The translations under genes and the position numbers were made by a program. The notes under the pieces are model-generated. The model was not told where the DNA came from, ran no database searches, and saw only the letters and a list, made by a program, of their open reading frames with translations. DNA of 64,000 bases, taken from an uncultured Bacteroidia bacterium. GTDB taxonomy: Bacteria; Bacteroidota; Bacteroidia; Bacteroidales; CAJPTX01. Positions 9,434 through 17,816 of the stretch are shown here, piece after piece (within the stretch, counting starts at the first letter, position 1; the number at the start of each line of letters is the position of its first letter). The DNA lies in contig CAMXWF010000016.1 of assembly GCA_947252645.1 (NCBI GenBank), forward strand, positions 6,093-70,092. The letters are read 5' to 3'.

Positions 9434-9724
9434 TGAATATCTTAGTACTAGCGCCGTGGCTACTGCGCTTAGTGCCCGCCGCGCTTAGCGCCTGCTGCGC
9501 GTTGGCGGGCGAGCCCCCTAGCATATGCACGTAAGGCGGTCTTAGGGCAAGGCGTTACCGCTCGACTCGGTCGCTGGGCCATGCGCCCTAGGGGCCAGCC
9601 GCGGGGTGAGGAGCAAGAAGTGCCAGGTTTCTTGCTCCCCTACCCCATGGCTTTATCCTAAGATGCGTGCTCGCATCCCACAACGCCCCCACCCTACTCC
9701 CTGCACAGCAGCAAGATGTGGCTA
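9434..9724. other. Gap between leuS promoter and lipoprotein gene
   Basis: No convincing gene. It holds an interrupted GC-rich inverted repeat (GCCCGCC at 9474-9480, GGCGGGC at 9504-9510) upstream of the leuS promoter, and the lipoprotein terminator hairpin at 9610-9638. Confidence 0.6.
9610..9638 (-). terminator. Hairpin behind lipoprotein gene
   Basis: Perfect 10-bp stem GGAGCAAGAA (9610-9619) with TTCTTGCTCC (9629-9638), 9-nt loop, 87 bp beyond the lipoprotein stop. No U tract in either direction, so termination is only inferred. Confidence 0.5.
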
Positions 9725-10441
9725 CTAGTCACCATCCTTGGGCAGGTCCACGGTGAGGTTTTTGCCGTCTGTAAAACTGGCCACCAACTGCAGCTGCGCG
9801 TAGGATGCTAGCAATGCGCTATCCTCATTTCGGCACCAGAGCAAGAGACCAAAGGGCGGATATGGCATATCGAGATAAGAATAGACCACCCAGCGCAGCT
9901 CTCTAAAGGTGATGTCGCTCAGGCAGGCGTCGATGTCGCTGGATTGCTGGCGGTGGGTTTTCTGCTCAAGCCAGTCGTTGCGAGAGGAGAGCTGGAAGCA
10001 TCGACTAAGGGATACCGGCCTGCTGCCGCCATTCACGCCAAAGACCTCTAAGCGCTCAATGCCCACCAAGCCCACCACGGAGGAGTAGGCAGGTTGGTCT
10101 TGGAATTCGTAAATATCGTGGCCATCATCGCCCCTTAGGTGCGCTTGGGCCTGGAAATCGGCCGAGAGGGTATCGTCGAGCGGGGGGCCCCACTGGAAGA
10201 CGAGGCTCCACGCCATGGCGTTCTTGGGGAACTCGGGGTGCTCAAAGCTGATGGATTCCCGGTATTTTACGTACTCAGCCTTCAAGCCAGTTGGGCGGCT
10301 GTAGAGGTTTGCGTAATAGGTTCGATATATCGATCCACCTATGAGTGGGATTTCCTCACGGTTACAAGCCACAGTGCCGAGTACCGGGAGGAGTGCGGAA
10401 AAGAGTAGCAGCCATCGAGAGACAGAAAATGGGTGGCGCAT
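9725..10441 (-). CDS. Lipoprotein of unknown function
   Basis: 238 residues. Begins with a basic-hydrophobic signal sequence ending in GTVAC, so Cys26 is the likely lipidated residue and the mature protein is probably membrane-anchored. No domain recognised; the mature part is rich in aromatic residues with a pair of late cysteines. A strong ribosome binding site (AGGAGGG, 10454-10448) lies 7-8 nt before the ATG, unusual in Bacteroidota. It starts 17 bp behind the remains of another lipoprotein gene, so the two probably formed a small operon. Confidence 0.75.
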   Translation of the reverse strand: MRHPFSVSRWLLLFSALLPVLGTVACNREEIPLIGGSIYRTYYANLYSRPTGLKAEYVKYRESISFEHPEFPKNAMAWSLVFQWGPPLDDTLSADFQAQAHLRGDDGHDIYEFQDQPAYSSVVGLVGIERLEVFGVNGGSRPVSLSRCFQLSSRNDWLEQKTHRQQSSDIDACLSDITFRELRWVVYSYLDMPYPPFGLLLWCRNEDSALLASYAQLQLVASFTDGKNLTVDLPKDGD

Positions 10442-10458
10442 GATTTTCCCTCCTAATA

Positions 10459-10737
10459 TTATTGGCGCAGCAGGTTCTGCAGCAGATACTGGTAATAATA
10501 GGGTATATTCCCATCAAAGGAATCGCGGACAATTGGGCTATTGCTATCGAAGACGTCGGCCAGGAAGTAGCCGTTGAAGAGGCCGGACCACCGTAGGGTA
10601 GCAGCCTACCGACGCAAGCTGTCGCCCGTTGCCCGTTTTGCTGTGGTTGGACTCACCTCTCTTCGCCTACACCCAAGGCCACAGGCCAGGGGCAGCAAAA
10701 GGAGGATGAGCAGAACGCAGGACTTTAGATGTTGCAA
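10459..10737 (-). pseudogene. Decayed lipoprotein gene with in-frame TAG
   Basis: One frame reads from around a TTG at 10737 through a hydrophobic stretch (VLLILLLLPLAC) and a second Cys of lipobox type, about 43 codons to a TAG at 10608-10606, then continues in the same frame for 48 codons (ending DGNIPYYYQYLLQNLLRQ) to TAA at 10461-10459. No ATG or normal start is found. Reads as a lipoprotein gene with a nonsense change and possibly internal loss. It lies directly upstream of the intact lipoprotein gene. Family not recognised; the alternative is two chance open stretches. Confidence 0.45.
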
Positions 10738-10991
10738 GATTTCAAGGTGTTTGATATCCTGCTTGCAGGTTACAAAATTCCCGGGACAAACAAAATATCG
10801 CCCTTTCGCCTACGCGCTGGGCAGCGAGCATGCGCATTCGCCTGGATTTAGGTAAAGCGTCCCCCGAGGAATCCAGAGCCATGGGGTGCAGATGCGGGCT
10901 AGGGACGCGGGGAGGGCATGCTTTCAGCATCCTCGACTGGGTTGCACAGCGCGATGAGCTTTGGTTCCCTCTACTACGCACCAATGTAGCA

Positions 10992-11035
10992 TGGCGGGCG
11001 CAGGGGGTGCGTGATGCAACCCCCTGCGCCCGCCA
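10992..11035 (-). terminator. Perfect 17-bp hairpin behind folD
   Basis: A perfect 17-bp GC-rich stem (10992-11008 with 11019-11035) and 10-nt loop, 39 bp beyond the folD stop. No U tract. The strongest structure in this gap; terminator of the folD transcript by position. Confidence 0.65.
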
Positions 11036-11074
11036 CACGGACTACTGCGGGACTGAAGGCAGCCCCTGGCGCCG

Positions 11075-11950
11075 CTACTTGCGGCTCTCCCTGGACTGGA
11101 GGGTGTGGTAGAGCAGCATCATGTTGGTCACGGGGCCCACTCCCCCAGGTACAGGCGAGATGTACTGGCAGCGCGGCGCCACGCGCTCAAAGTCGACATC
11201 GCCGACGATCTTGTGGCCGTTTGGACTTTCGGGGTCGGGCACGCTGTTGATGCCCACATCGATGACCGTGGCCCCTTCCTTCACCATGTCCTCCTTGACG
11301 AAGAGCGGCTTTCCCATGGCGACCACGAGGATGTCGGCCGAGCGTAGCACGGCGGGCAGATCGTTGGTGCGGCTGTGGCAGACGGTGACGGTGCAATCGC
11401 CGGGGTCCTGCTTCTGGATGAGCATATTGGCCAAGGGGAGACCCACGATGCGGCTACGGCCCAGGATGACGGCATGCTTGCCCTGGGTGGGGATTTTGTA
11501 GTAGCGCAGGAGCTCGATGACGGCGTGCGGCGTGGCGGGGAAGATGTTGGCCGTTCCCATCATGATTTTGCCCAGGTTGGCGGGGTGGAAGACATCCACG
11601 TCCTTGGCGGGGTCGAGGGCCGCGGTGAGGGCGTCTTGGCTAATGCCCTTGGGCAGGGGCATTTGGATGATGATGCCGTCGACGGCCTCGTCGTGGTTGA
11701 GCAGGTCGATGGAGTAGAGCAGCTGCTGCTCCTGTACGTCGTCTTGGAAATGGTGGACTTTATTGTCAAAGCCATACTTATCGCAGGCGCGCTGGATACG
11801 ACCCACATAGGCCATGCTGGCGGGGTTGTGACCCACGACCACCACATCGAGGCGCGGCATGCGCTGGTGTGCCTCGTTCAACTCGTTCAGGCGTGCCCTG
11901 AGCTGGCCAGAGAGGGCCTCGGCCACCGGCTTTCCTAGTAATTCCTTCAT
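11075..11950 (-). CDS. folD: Bifunctional methylenetetrahydrofolate dehydrogenase / methenyltetrahydrofolate cyclohydrolase
   Basis: 291 residues, normal length. Family signatures: VVVGHNPASMAYVGRIQRACDK split by the catalytic Tyr/Lys region, DGIIIQMPLP, the Rossmann motif GRSRIVGLPLANML and the C-terminal PVPGGVGPVTNMML. Interconverts 5,10-methylene- and 10-formyl-tetrahydrofolate in the cytoplasm, feeding purine and formyl-Met synthesis. Starts 21 bp behind ffh and is probably transcribed with it; ends at a strong hairpin. Confidence 0.96.
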   Translation of the reverse strand: MKELLGKPVAEALSGQLRARLNELNEAHQRMPRLDVVVVGHNPASMAYVGRIQRACDKYGFDNKVHHFQDDVQEQQLLYSIDLLNHDEAVDGIIIQMPLPKGISQDALTAALDPAKDVDVFHPANLGKIMMGTANIFPATPHAVIELLRYYKIPTQGKHAVILGRSRIVGLPLANMLIQKQDPGDCTVTVCHSRTNDLPAVLRSADILVVAMGKPLFVKEDMVKEGATVIDVGINSVPDPESPNGHKIVGDVDFERVAPRCQYISPVPGGVGPVTNMMLLYHTLQSRESRK

Positions 11951-11971
11951 GACATTGCATCCTTTCGCCCC

Positions 11972-13303
11972 CTAACGCCGCTTGCCGTGCTTTTGCTTGG
12001 GCTTGGGCTGCCGGGAGGCCTTTGACATTCTCTGCATCAGGGCGCGCATCTGCTCAAATTGCTTCACGAACTGATTCACCTGGGCAATGCCCTGTCCGCT
12101 CCCGAGGGCGATGCGCTGCTTGCGCTTGGTGTTCATGAGCTTTGGCGCGCGTCGCTCGGCTGGGGTCATGGACTGGATGATGGCCTCTGCGCGGACAAAG
12201 ACGCTGTCGTCGAGCTCTACGCCCTTGAGGGCCTTGCCCATGCCGGGAATCATCTCCATGAGGCTACGCAGATTGCCCATTTTCTTGAGCTGGTGTAGCT
12301 GGCGGAGGAAGTCATCGTAGTCGAATTCATTCTTGGCCAGCTTTCGCTCCAGCTTCTGGGCCTGCTCCTCGTCGAACTGTTCCTGGGCTTTTTCCACGAG
12401 GGTCACGATATCGCCCATGCCCAAGATGCGATCGGCCATACGCTCGGGGTGGAAGACATCGAGGGCCTCCATCTTCTCGCCCGTCCCCACGAACTTGATG
12501 GGCTTATTGACCACGGCCTTAATGGAGAGCGCGGCGCCCCCGCGGGTGTCGCCGTCGAGCTTCGTGAGGACGACCCCATCGAAGTTGAGCCTGTCGTTAA
12601 AGGCCTTGGCGGTGTTGACCGCATCCTGGCCGGTCATGGCGTCCACCACGAAGAGCGTTTCGTTGGGCTCGAGGGCTTTTTTGAGGCTCTCGACCTCCGC
12701 CATCATCGCCTCGTCGACAGCTAGGCGCCCGGCGGTATCCACGATCACTACCGTTTTCCCCAGCTTCTTAGCGGCCTCCACGCCCGCGCGGGCCACCTGG
12801 AGGACATCCTTGTTTCCTTCCTCTGCGTAGACGGGCACATCAACCGAGGCGCCGACCACCCGCAGCTGCTCTATGGCTGCCGGGCGGTACACGTCGCACG
12901 CCACCAAGTAGGGCTGATGCCCCTGCTTGCTCTTGAGACGAAGGGCTAACTTGCCGCAGAAAGTGGTTTTTCCCGAGCCCTGTAGGCCGGCCACCAGCAC
13001 CACCGAGGGCTTGCCCGACAGGTTGAGCCCGGAGGCCTGGCTGCCCATGAGCTCCGTGAGCTCATCCTTGACGATTTTGACCATCAGCTGCCCGGGCTCG
13101 AGCGAGGTCAAGACCGCAGAGCCGAGAGCCTTGGCCTGGACCTTATCGGTGAAATCTTTGGCTACCTGCAGGTTCACATCGGCCTCTATGAGCGCCCGAC
13201 GCACATCGCGCAGCGTTTCGGCCACGTTCAGCTCGGTAATGCGCCCCTTCCCCTTGAGTAGCTGAAACGACTTCTCCAGCCGCTCGGTCAAATTGTCAAA
13301 CAT
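11972..13303 (-). CDS. ffh: Signal recognition particle protein Ffh
   Basis: 443 residues. N domain, then the GTPase G domain with G1 GLQGSGKTTFCGKLA (about 107-121), DTAGR (about 190), TKLDGD (G4, about 248), and a C-terminal M domain (from about 325) with the methionine-rich signal-sequence groove and PGMGK. Targets inner-membrane and secreted proteins with 4.5S RNA and FtsY. No SRP RNA gene was seen nearby. Own promoter at 13357-13350; followed by folD at 21 bp. Confidence 0.96.
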   Translation of the reverse strand: MFDNLTERLEKSFQLLKGKGRITELNVAETLRDVRRALIEADVNLQVAKDFTDKVQAKALGSAVLTSLEPGQLMVKIVKDELTELMGSQASGLNLSGKPSVVLVAGLQGSGKTTFCGKLALRLKSKQGHQPYLVACDVYRPAAIEQLRVVGASVDVPVYAEEGNKDVLQVARAGVEAAKKLGKTVVIVDTAGRLAVDEAMMAEVESLKKALEPNETLFVVDAMTGQDAVNTAKAFNDRLNFDGVVLTKLDGDTRGGAALSIKAVVNKPIKFVGTGEKMEALDVFHPERMADRILGMGDIVTLVEKAQEQFDEEQAQKLERKLAKNEFDYDDFLRQLHQLKKMGNLRSLMEMIPGMGKALKGVELDDSVFVRAEAIIQSMTPAERRAPKLMNTKRKQRIALGSGQGIAQVNQFVKQFEQMRALMQRMSKASRQPKPKQKHGKRR

Positions 13304-13349
13304 ACCTTTCCCCTATATCTGCACCTAGCCCTCGTGCGCTAGATGCCCA

Positions 13350-13357
13350 CAAAGGTA
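13350..13357 (-). promoter_or_regulatory. -7 box of ffh-folD
   Basis: TACCTTTG on the minus strand, a perfect Bacteroidota -7 box. Start near 13344, leader about 40 nt. No TTTG at -33. Confidence 0.6.
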
Positions 13358-13498
13358 ACACATTCACGCCACACGCCCGGGCAGGGAATGGCTGGAAAGC
13401 GCGCTGCCACGGCCTTTGTCCATAGCAGGCCGGAAGTCATTGCCACGCGTCCCATCGGCACGAGCGAGCATGCCTATGGGGGAAACGGAGAAAATGGC

Positions 13499-13506
13499 TA
13501 CCTTTG
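13499..13506 (+). promoter_or_regulatory. -7 box of ssrA
   Basis: TACCTTTG, 36 bp before the mature 5' end of tmRNA. The predicted start (about 13512) falls in a perfect inverted repeat AGTGTCC-ATT-GGACACT (13510-13526), which may be part of the processed precursor leader. Confidence 0.6.
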
Positions 13507-13541
13507 CCGAGTGTCCATTGGACACTTGCTCTTTGACAACT

Positions 13542-13944
13542 GGGGCTGACATTGGTTTTGACAGCAGGCAGAATGGGTGAGTAAGCATGCCGAGCAGCGT
13601 GTAGGAGTCTCGTGAATCCTTATACACGAACAAGTAAACGGCAACGACAATTCGTTCGCTCTCGCTGCGTAGTAATTGCTCAGCAATACTACCTTAATCG
13701 GGCTGCGGAATGCGGCTCGACGGGATGTTCCGCAGTGCGTGCCACCTTGTAGCGCATTGCAATGGGGCACCAAGCATACAGGGTTAGTGCCGGGGAGGTC
13801 TCGCCCCTGGTGCGAACACAAAGAGACTACGGTAGGAGATTGGCGTCTGCGCTCCAGCTTCTACCCGACAATCCAGCGTGGATAAGCATGTAGAAAGCTT
13901 GCTGGTTCCCTGTTTGGACGCGGGTTCGACTCCCGCCAGCTCCA
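13542..13944 (+). ncRNA. ssrA: Transfer-messenger RNA (tmRNA)
   Basis: The 5' end GGGGCTG (13542-13548) pairs with CAGCTCC (13937-13943) to form the acceptor stem; T arm GGGTTCGACTCCC precedes it; CCA is not encoded. The tag reading frame is 13640-13669: GGC AAC GAC AAT TCG TTC GCT CTC GCT GCG, peptide GNDNSFALAA, closed by TAG TAA. The resume codon is placed at GGC because the known Bacteroides tag starts with Gly (GETNYALAA); an earlier resume codon is possible. Rescues stalled ribosomes with SmpB. Confidence 0.93.
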
Positions 13945-13950
13945 CACGCT

Positions 13951-13989
13951 TCGCCCCGCCCTGCGCGCACAGTGCGCAGGGCGGGGCGA
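13951..13989 (+). terminator. Strong ssrA terminator
   Basis: 16-bp perfect stem (13951-13966 with 13974-13989) with 7-nt loop, starting 6 nt after the tmRNA 3' end, followed by GTTGTT. Confidence 0.85.
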
Positions 13990-14250
13990 GTTGTTCATGC
14001 CAATGTGCACCGCATCCCAAGCATCCGAACACGCCCCGTATATTTGGAGGAGGCCCCATGGGTGGTCCCCCTCCAGGCTCTCATCGTGAAGAACCGCCCC
14101 GTCGGTGTGCTCTAGGAAGGGGTTTTGGTCAGCCGTGGTGCGGGGCTGGTGAGTCTGATCGTCTGGACTGCCGCGAATTGGCGCTAGTGCGCGGTGGGCA
14201 ACAATGCTGCTTGGGTGGACTAATAAAGGTAGACCGGAGGCTGTGGCGTT
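13990..14250. other. Gap between ssrA terminator and R-M-S pseudogene
   Basis: No supported gene. An antisense frame runs through it and the tmRNA, but has no family features. No copy of the ssrA 3' end was found here. Confidence 0.5.
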
Positions 14251-16758
14251 ATGGCACGGAGCGAGGTTAAGACTGACCTTTGGGTTGCAAGGCAGCTCGA
14301 TGAGTGCGGTATCAAGTTTGATGCACAAGGGAGCAGTACGCGGGAAATAGATGAGGCGCTGAAAACCGCCTCGAAGCGTGGGACAGGCCGGGCAGGCTAT
14401 CCGGAGTATGTGGCCGTGATTGGCGATTTTGTGCTGGTGATTGAGGATAAAGCCGCCCTAGACAAGCATGTCCACCTGACCGCCCAAGGCGTGGTAGACA
14501 CTGAGGTGAAGTCTGTGACGGACTACGCCGTGAACGGGGCCTACTTTTACGGGAAGCATATTGCGCAGCACAGCACCTTCAGGAAGGTGTTTGCTGTGGG
14601 CGTATCTGGTGATGAGAAGCATCACAAGATTACGCCGCTCTGGGTCGATGACCGCGAGGGCTACAAGCAGTTGCCGGATGTTGAATCGTTCGTTTGGTTC
14701 TCGCCCGCAAACATCAAGGAGTACTACACGCGGTATGTGCTGGAAGAGGCTACCGATGTTGAGAAGACGACGGAGCAGATACTGCGAGACGCAGCCGAAC
14801 TCCACGAGTAATTACGAACCTACGGGACGCTGAAAGACCAAGACAAGCCCTTGGTAGTAGCGGGCATTTTGCTAGCGCTCGATGAAATCGAGTCTGGCGG
14901 GTTCAGCATTGATATGTTGACAGGCGACCAGGTAGTAAGCAATCGCGATGGCGACAAGCTGATGCATGCCATTAAGACCCGCCTGACGCGTTCCAATGTG
15001 GGTCTAGATGCCAAAAAGGACAAGCTACTATCGGAGTTTTCCATCTTGCAGAACAGCTTCCGGGTGAACGAGAAGAACGAGACGCTGGGGAAGACCCCGC
15101 TCAAGTACTATACGGAGTTTCTGTACGAGCATGTGTTCAAGAACATCAAGTACCTAAAGACTTCGGAGGACTTCATCGGTCGCTTCTACGGAGAATACAT
15201 GAGCTATTCGGGCGGCGATGGGCAGACGCTGGGTATTATCCTTACCCCCCGCCATATCACCGACCTTATGTGCGATTAGGTGGAGGTTGAGCCGGAGGAT
15301 GTGGTGCTGGATCCGACGTGCGGCACGGCAGGCTTTTTGATTTCTGCGATGCACCAGATGCTTTCCATGGCTGGTAGTGAGCAGCAGCGCACGAGCATCA
15401 AGAAGAAGCAGCTTCACGGCTTTGAACTCCAGAGCAATATGTTTGCCGTGGCGACAGCCAACATGATTCTTCGCCGTGATGGCAACAGCAACCTTGAGTG
15501 CAGCGATTTTTTGGCCAAGAACGCAGCCCAGGTGCAGATGAAGGGCGCGACGGTAGGGCTGATGAATCCCCCGTACTCGCAGGGCACGAAGGCAGACCCA
15601 CGGCAGTACGAGCTTTCGTTCATTGAGCACATGCTGGACTCACTGACGCTAGGTGCACGAGCCGCGGTGATTGTGCCGCAGTCGTCGATGACAGGCAAGT
15701 CAAAGGCCGAGCAGGCATTCAAAGAGTCCATCCTGCGGCACCATACGCTCAAGGGGGTTGTGACGTGCAACACCGAAACGTTTTATGGAGTGGGTACCAA
15801 CCCGGTGATTGCGGTATTTCGGGCGCACGAGCCGCACCCGAAGGCGAAGGTCTGCAAGTTTGTTGATTTCCGGGACGATGGTTACGAGGTCAGAGCCCAT
15901 ATTGGCCTGGTTGAGGGTGATTCGGCCAAGGACAAGCGCCAGCACCTGCTGGACGTGTGGTTTGGGCGGGTAGAGGCACCGTCTAAGTTCTGCGTTGCGT
16001 CAACAGTAGAGGCCAGCGATGAGTGGCTGCATAGCTTTTACTACTTCAACGATGAGATTCCAACCGATGCGGACTTCGAGAAGTCGATTGGGGACTATCT
16101 GACGTTCGAGTTCTCCATGGTCATGCAGAATCGCGAGTACCTGTTCGAGAAAGGCGCCGAGGACGGAAAGAGGCATAAGGACTACGTTGCACGGCAGGTC
16201 TCCAAGCTGGAATACAGGGAGATTCCCCCGCTGGACGAGAAGGAATGGGGTCATTTCCTCATCCCTGATATCTTCCCGAAGATTCAGCGAGGCAAGAGAT
16301 TGAAAAAAGCGGACCATACTCCGGGGGCGATTCCCTATGTTTCATCAACGGCAAGCAATAATGGCGTTGACGGCTACATCGAGGCATCTCGCGGGGCAAG
16401 AGTGTTCAAGGACTGCATCAGTCTTGCAAATAGCGGGAGTGTTGGGAAGGCATTTTATGAGCCCTTCCCATTCGTAGCAAGCGACCACGTGACAAGCCTC
16501 AGGAGGGAGAGGACATCAAAGTTTGTCTATTTGTTTCTAGCGTCTGCCATTGAAAAACAAGGGGCGAACTTCAACTTTAATCGAGAGATTAACGATTTAC
16601 GAATTAGAATGATGCAGGTCATGCTCCCCATTGACGACAAGGGCGAGCCCGACTATGCCTACATGGAGCAGTACGCCCAGAACATGATGCGGAGGAAATA
16701 CGAGCAATACCTTGCGTTCGTTGGCAGCCAGCGTGCCCACGAGGAGGTAATTGGCTAG
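14251..16758 (+). pseudogene. Single-chain restriction-modification-specificity enzyme (type IIG/IIB, BcgI-like) with two in-frame stops
   Basis: One continuous frame of 836 codon positions, broken by TAA at 14809-14811 and TAG at 15277-15279. Both sides of each stop align to one protein. Part 1 (residues 1-186): nuclease-like domain with PEY, D59 and E65-D66-K67, a PD-(D/E)xK pattern. Part 2 (188-342): helical domain of HsdM-type N6-adenine methyltransferases. Part 3: AdoMet motif DPTCGTAGF (354-362), catalytic NPPY (439-442), and a C-terminal type I-like target recognition domain (about 665-820). Base composition looks less GC-rich than the neighbours, suggesting acquisition. Possibly the two long fragments are still made; TAG and TAA are normal stops elsewhere here. 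Confidence 0.8.
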
Positions 16759-16759
16759 G

Positions 16760-16778
16760 GGGGGCTAAGAGAGCCCCC
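16760..16778. terminator. Two-sided hairpin between R-M-S pseudogene and marR-type gene
   Basis: GGGGGCT (16760-16766) pairs with AGCCCCC (16772-16778), 5-nt loop. It lies 1-2 bp from both converging stops and can serve either strand. Confidence 0.6.
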
Positions 16779-16780
16779 GC

Positions 16781-17239
16781 CTAGTCGGTGCGTTGCTGCT
16801 CAAGGATCAACGCCAGCATGCGCGCCAGCTCCTGCTGCTCTATAGGCGAGAGCTTGGCCAGGATATGCCCGTAGAGGAGCTGCAGGCGCCCCTGGGCCTC
16901 CTGGAGCGCGGTAGCCGCCAGCTCGGTAAGTCGTACGTAGCGTACGCGCCTGTCGTGCGGATCGACCCGTTTGATGAGCCAGCCACGGGCGGTCAGCGAT
17001 GCCACGTGGCGCGATGTGGTGGTAATGTCGCGATTGAGCGCGGAGGCCAGCTGCTGAATTCTCATCTCCTCTCCACTGGAGAGCGCCGCGAGTAGCAAGA
17101 GGCCATCAAAGTCTAAGCCGCGTGTGGCCCCCTGGGCCAGGGAGCAATCTGCGGCGCTTTTGACCGCTGCGGTGCAGGCAGACAGGAGACTGTAGAGCCG
17201 TTCGTAGTCGTTCATCGGCCGTGCAATTGAGGAAGCCAA
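16781..17239 (-). CDS. MarR-family transcriptional regulator
   Basis: 152 residues (144 if the second ATG at 17215 is used). Winged helix-turn-helix: MRIQQLASALNRDITTTSRHVASLTARGWLIKR split over helix 3 and 4, then the wing DPHDRRVRYVRLT, typical of MarR. The helical ends form the dimer interface. Ligand and target are unknown. Starts 14 bp beyond the terminator of the small lipoprotein gene, so the two are separate transcripts although adjacent. Confidence 0.88.
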   Translation of the reverse strand: MASSIARPMNDYERLYSLLSACTAAVKSAADCSLAQGATRGLDFDGLLLLAALSSGEEMRIQQLASALNRDITTTSRHVASLTARGWLIKRVDPHDRRVRYVRLTELAATALQEAQGRLQLLYGHILAKLSPIEQQELARMLALILEQQRTD

Positions 17240-17252
17240 GGGCTAGGCACAG

Positions 17253-17287
17253 AAAAAAGCTGCGCAGGCGGATGCGCCAGCGCAGCT
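17253..17287 (-). terminator. Rho-independent terminator of small lipoprotein gene
   Basis: AGCTGCGC (17258-17265) pairs with GCGCAGCT (17280-17287), with an inner GGCG/CGCC stem; in minus-strand reading it is followed by a run of six T. The most classical terminator in the window. Confidence 0.85.
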
Positions 17288-17356
17288 ATACATGCTCGAT
17301 GAGGCTATCGTTGGTGGGCAGTCAGGCCTCCTCGAGGCTTTAGGGCAGGAGCCGCA

Positions 17357-17599
17357 CTACTTGGCAGGCTCTGCGGGCTGCTCTGCAGCTGGCGCCTGCT
17401 CCGCCGGGGCTTCCTGCTGGGTAGCAGTGCTGTCGTTGGGGCAAGCCTCAGGAGACTCACAGGGCTTCCCTGTCTCGGGGCAGACCTTTTCCGTGGACTC
17501 GCTGGGGGTGTTGGACTGCGTGGACGAACCGGCGCAGCTAGCGAAGAATAGCGAGGCCACCATCAGGGCCCCTGCCGCTACAAGACCTAAACGCTTCAT
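17357..17599 (-). CDS. Small Cys-containing lipoprotein
   Basis: 80 residues. Signal sequence MKRLGLVAAGALMVASLFFASC with a clean lipobox (FASC); mature part is Ser/Thr/Glu-rich with three more cysteines (CPETGKPCESPEAC) and an Ala/Pro/Glu-rich tail (EQAPAAEQPAEPAK), as in cell-envelope linkers. Function not known. A purine-rich ribosome binding site precedes the ATG and a -7 box lies at 17648-17641. Monocistronic by its own terminator. Confidence 0.75.
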   Translation of the reverse strand: MKRLGLVAAGALMVASLFFASCAGSSTQSNTPSESTEKVCPETGKPCESPEACPNDSTATQQEAPAEQAPAAEQPAEPAK

Positions 17600-17640
17600 T
17601 TCCTTCTCCCTTTTAAGTGGTAGAGTATACTAATTGTTCG

Positions 17641-17648
17641 CGAAGGTA
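17641..17648 (-). promoter_or_regulatory. -7 box of small lipoprotein gene
   Basis: TACCTTCG on the minus strand; start near 17635 gives a leader of about 35 nt. Confidence 0.45.
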
Positions 17649-17764
17649 GGGATTATTTCTGAGTTTTGCGCCGTGTGGTTGGCAACGAGGGGTGTAGGGA
17701 TTAGGAGCTTCAATGTGGTTAGCAAGCCATTGCCAGAGGTAGAGCGCGAAGGCCGAGACAGAAG

Positions 17765-17797
17765 AAGGGGGCACTGCGTAGGCCGCAATGCCCCCTT
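17765..17797 (-). terminator. Terminator of gap
   Basis: AAGGGGGCA (17765-17773) pairs with TGCCCCCTT (17789-17797), starting 20 bp beyond the gap stop; followed on the minus strand by CTTCTG. Confidence 0.7.
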
Positions 17798-17816
17798 GGA
17801 GTTGGTTTGCAATGTG

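Noticed and set aside
9384..9724. T-box or other leader regulation before leuS
   Set aside because: The inverted repeat lies upstream of the predicted promoter and no T-box element is visible.
13304..14250. SRP RNA gene next to ffh
   Set aside because: No sequence with the conserved SRP RNA core was seen; the RNA gene here is tmRNA.
13861..14328. 155-residue open frame on the minus strand
   Set aside because: Runs through the tmRNA 3' end and its terminator; product has no family features.
14251..16758. Stop-codon recoding or suppressor tRNA explaining the two stops
   Set aside because: TAG and TAA are used as ordinary stops by neighbouring genes (for example tilS ends with TAG, the tmRNA tag with TAG TAA), so reassignment is unlikely.
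13921..17300. ssrA 3' end as attachment site of an integrated element carrying the R-M-S gene
   Set aside because: No integrase is present and no copy of the ssrA 3' end was found to the right of the gene.
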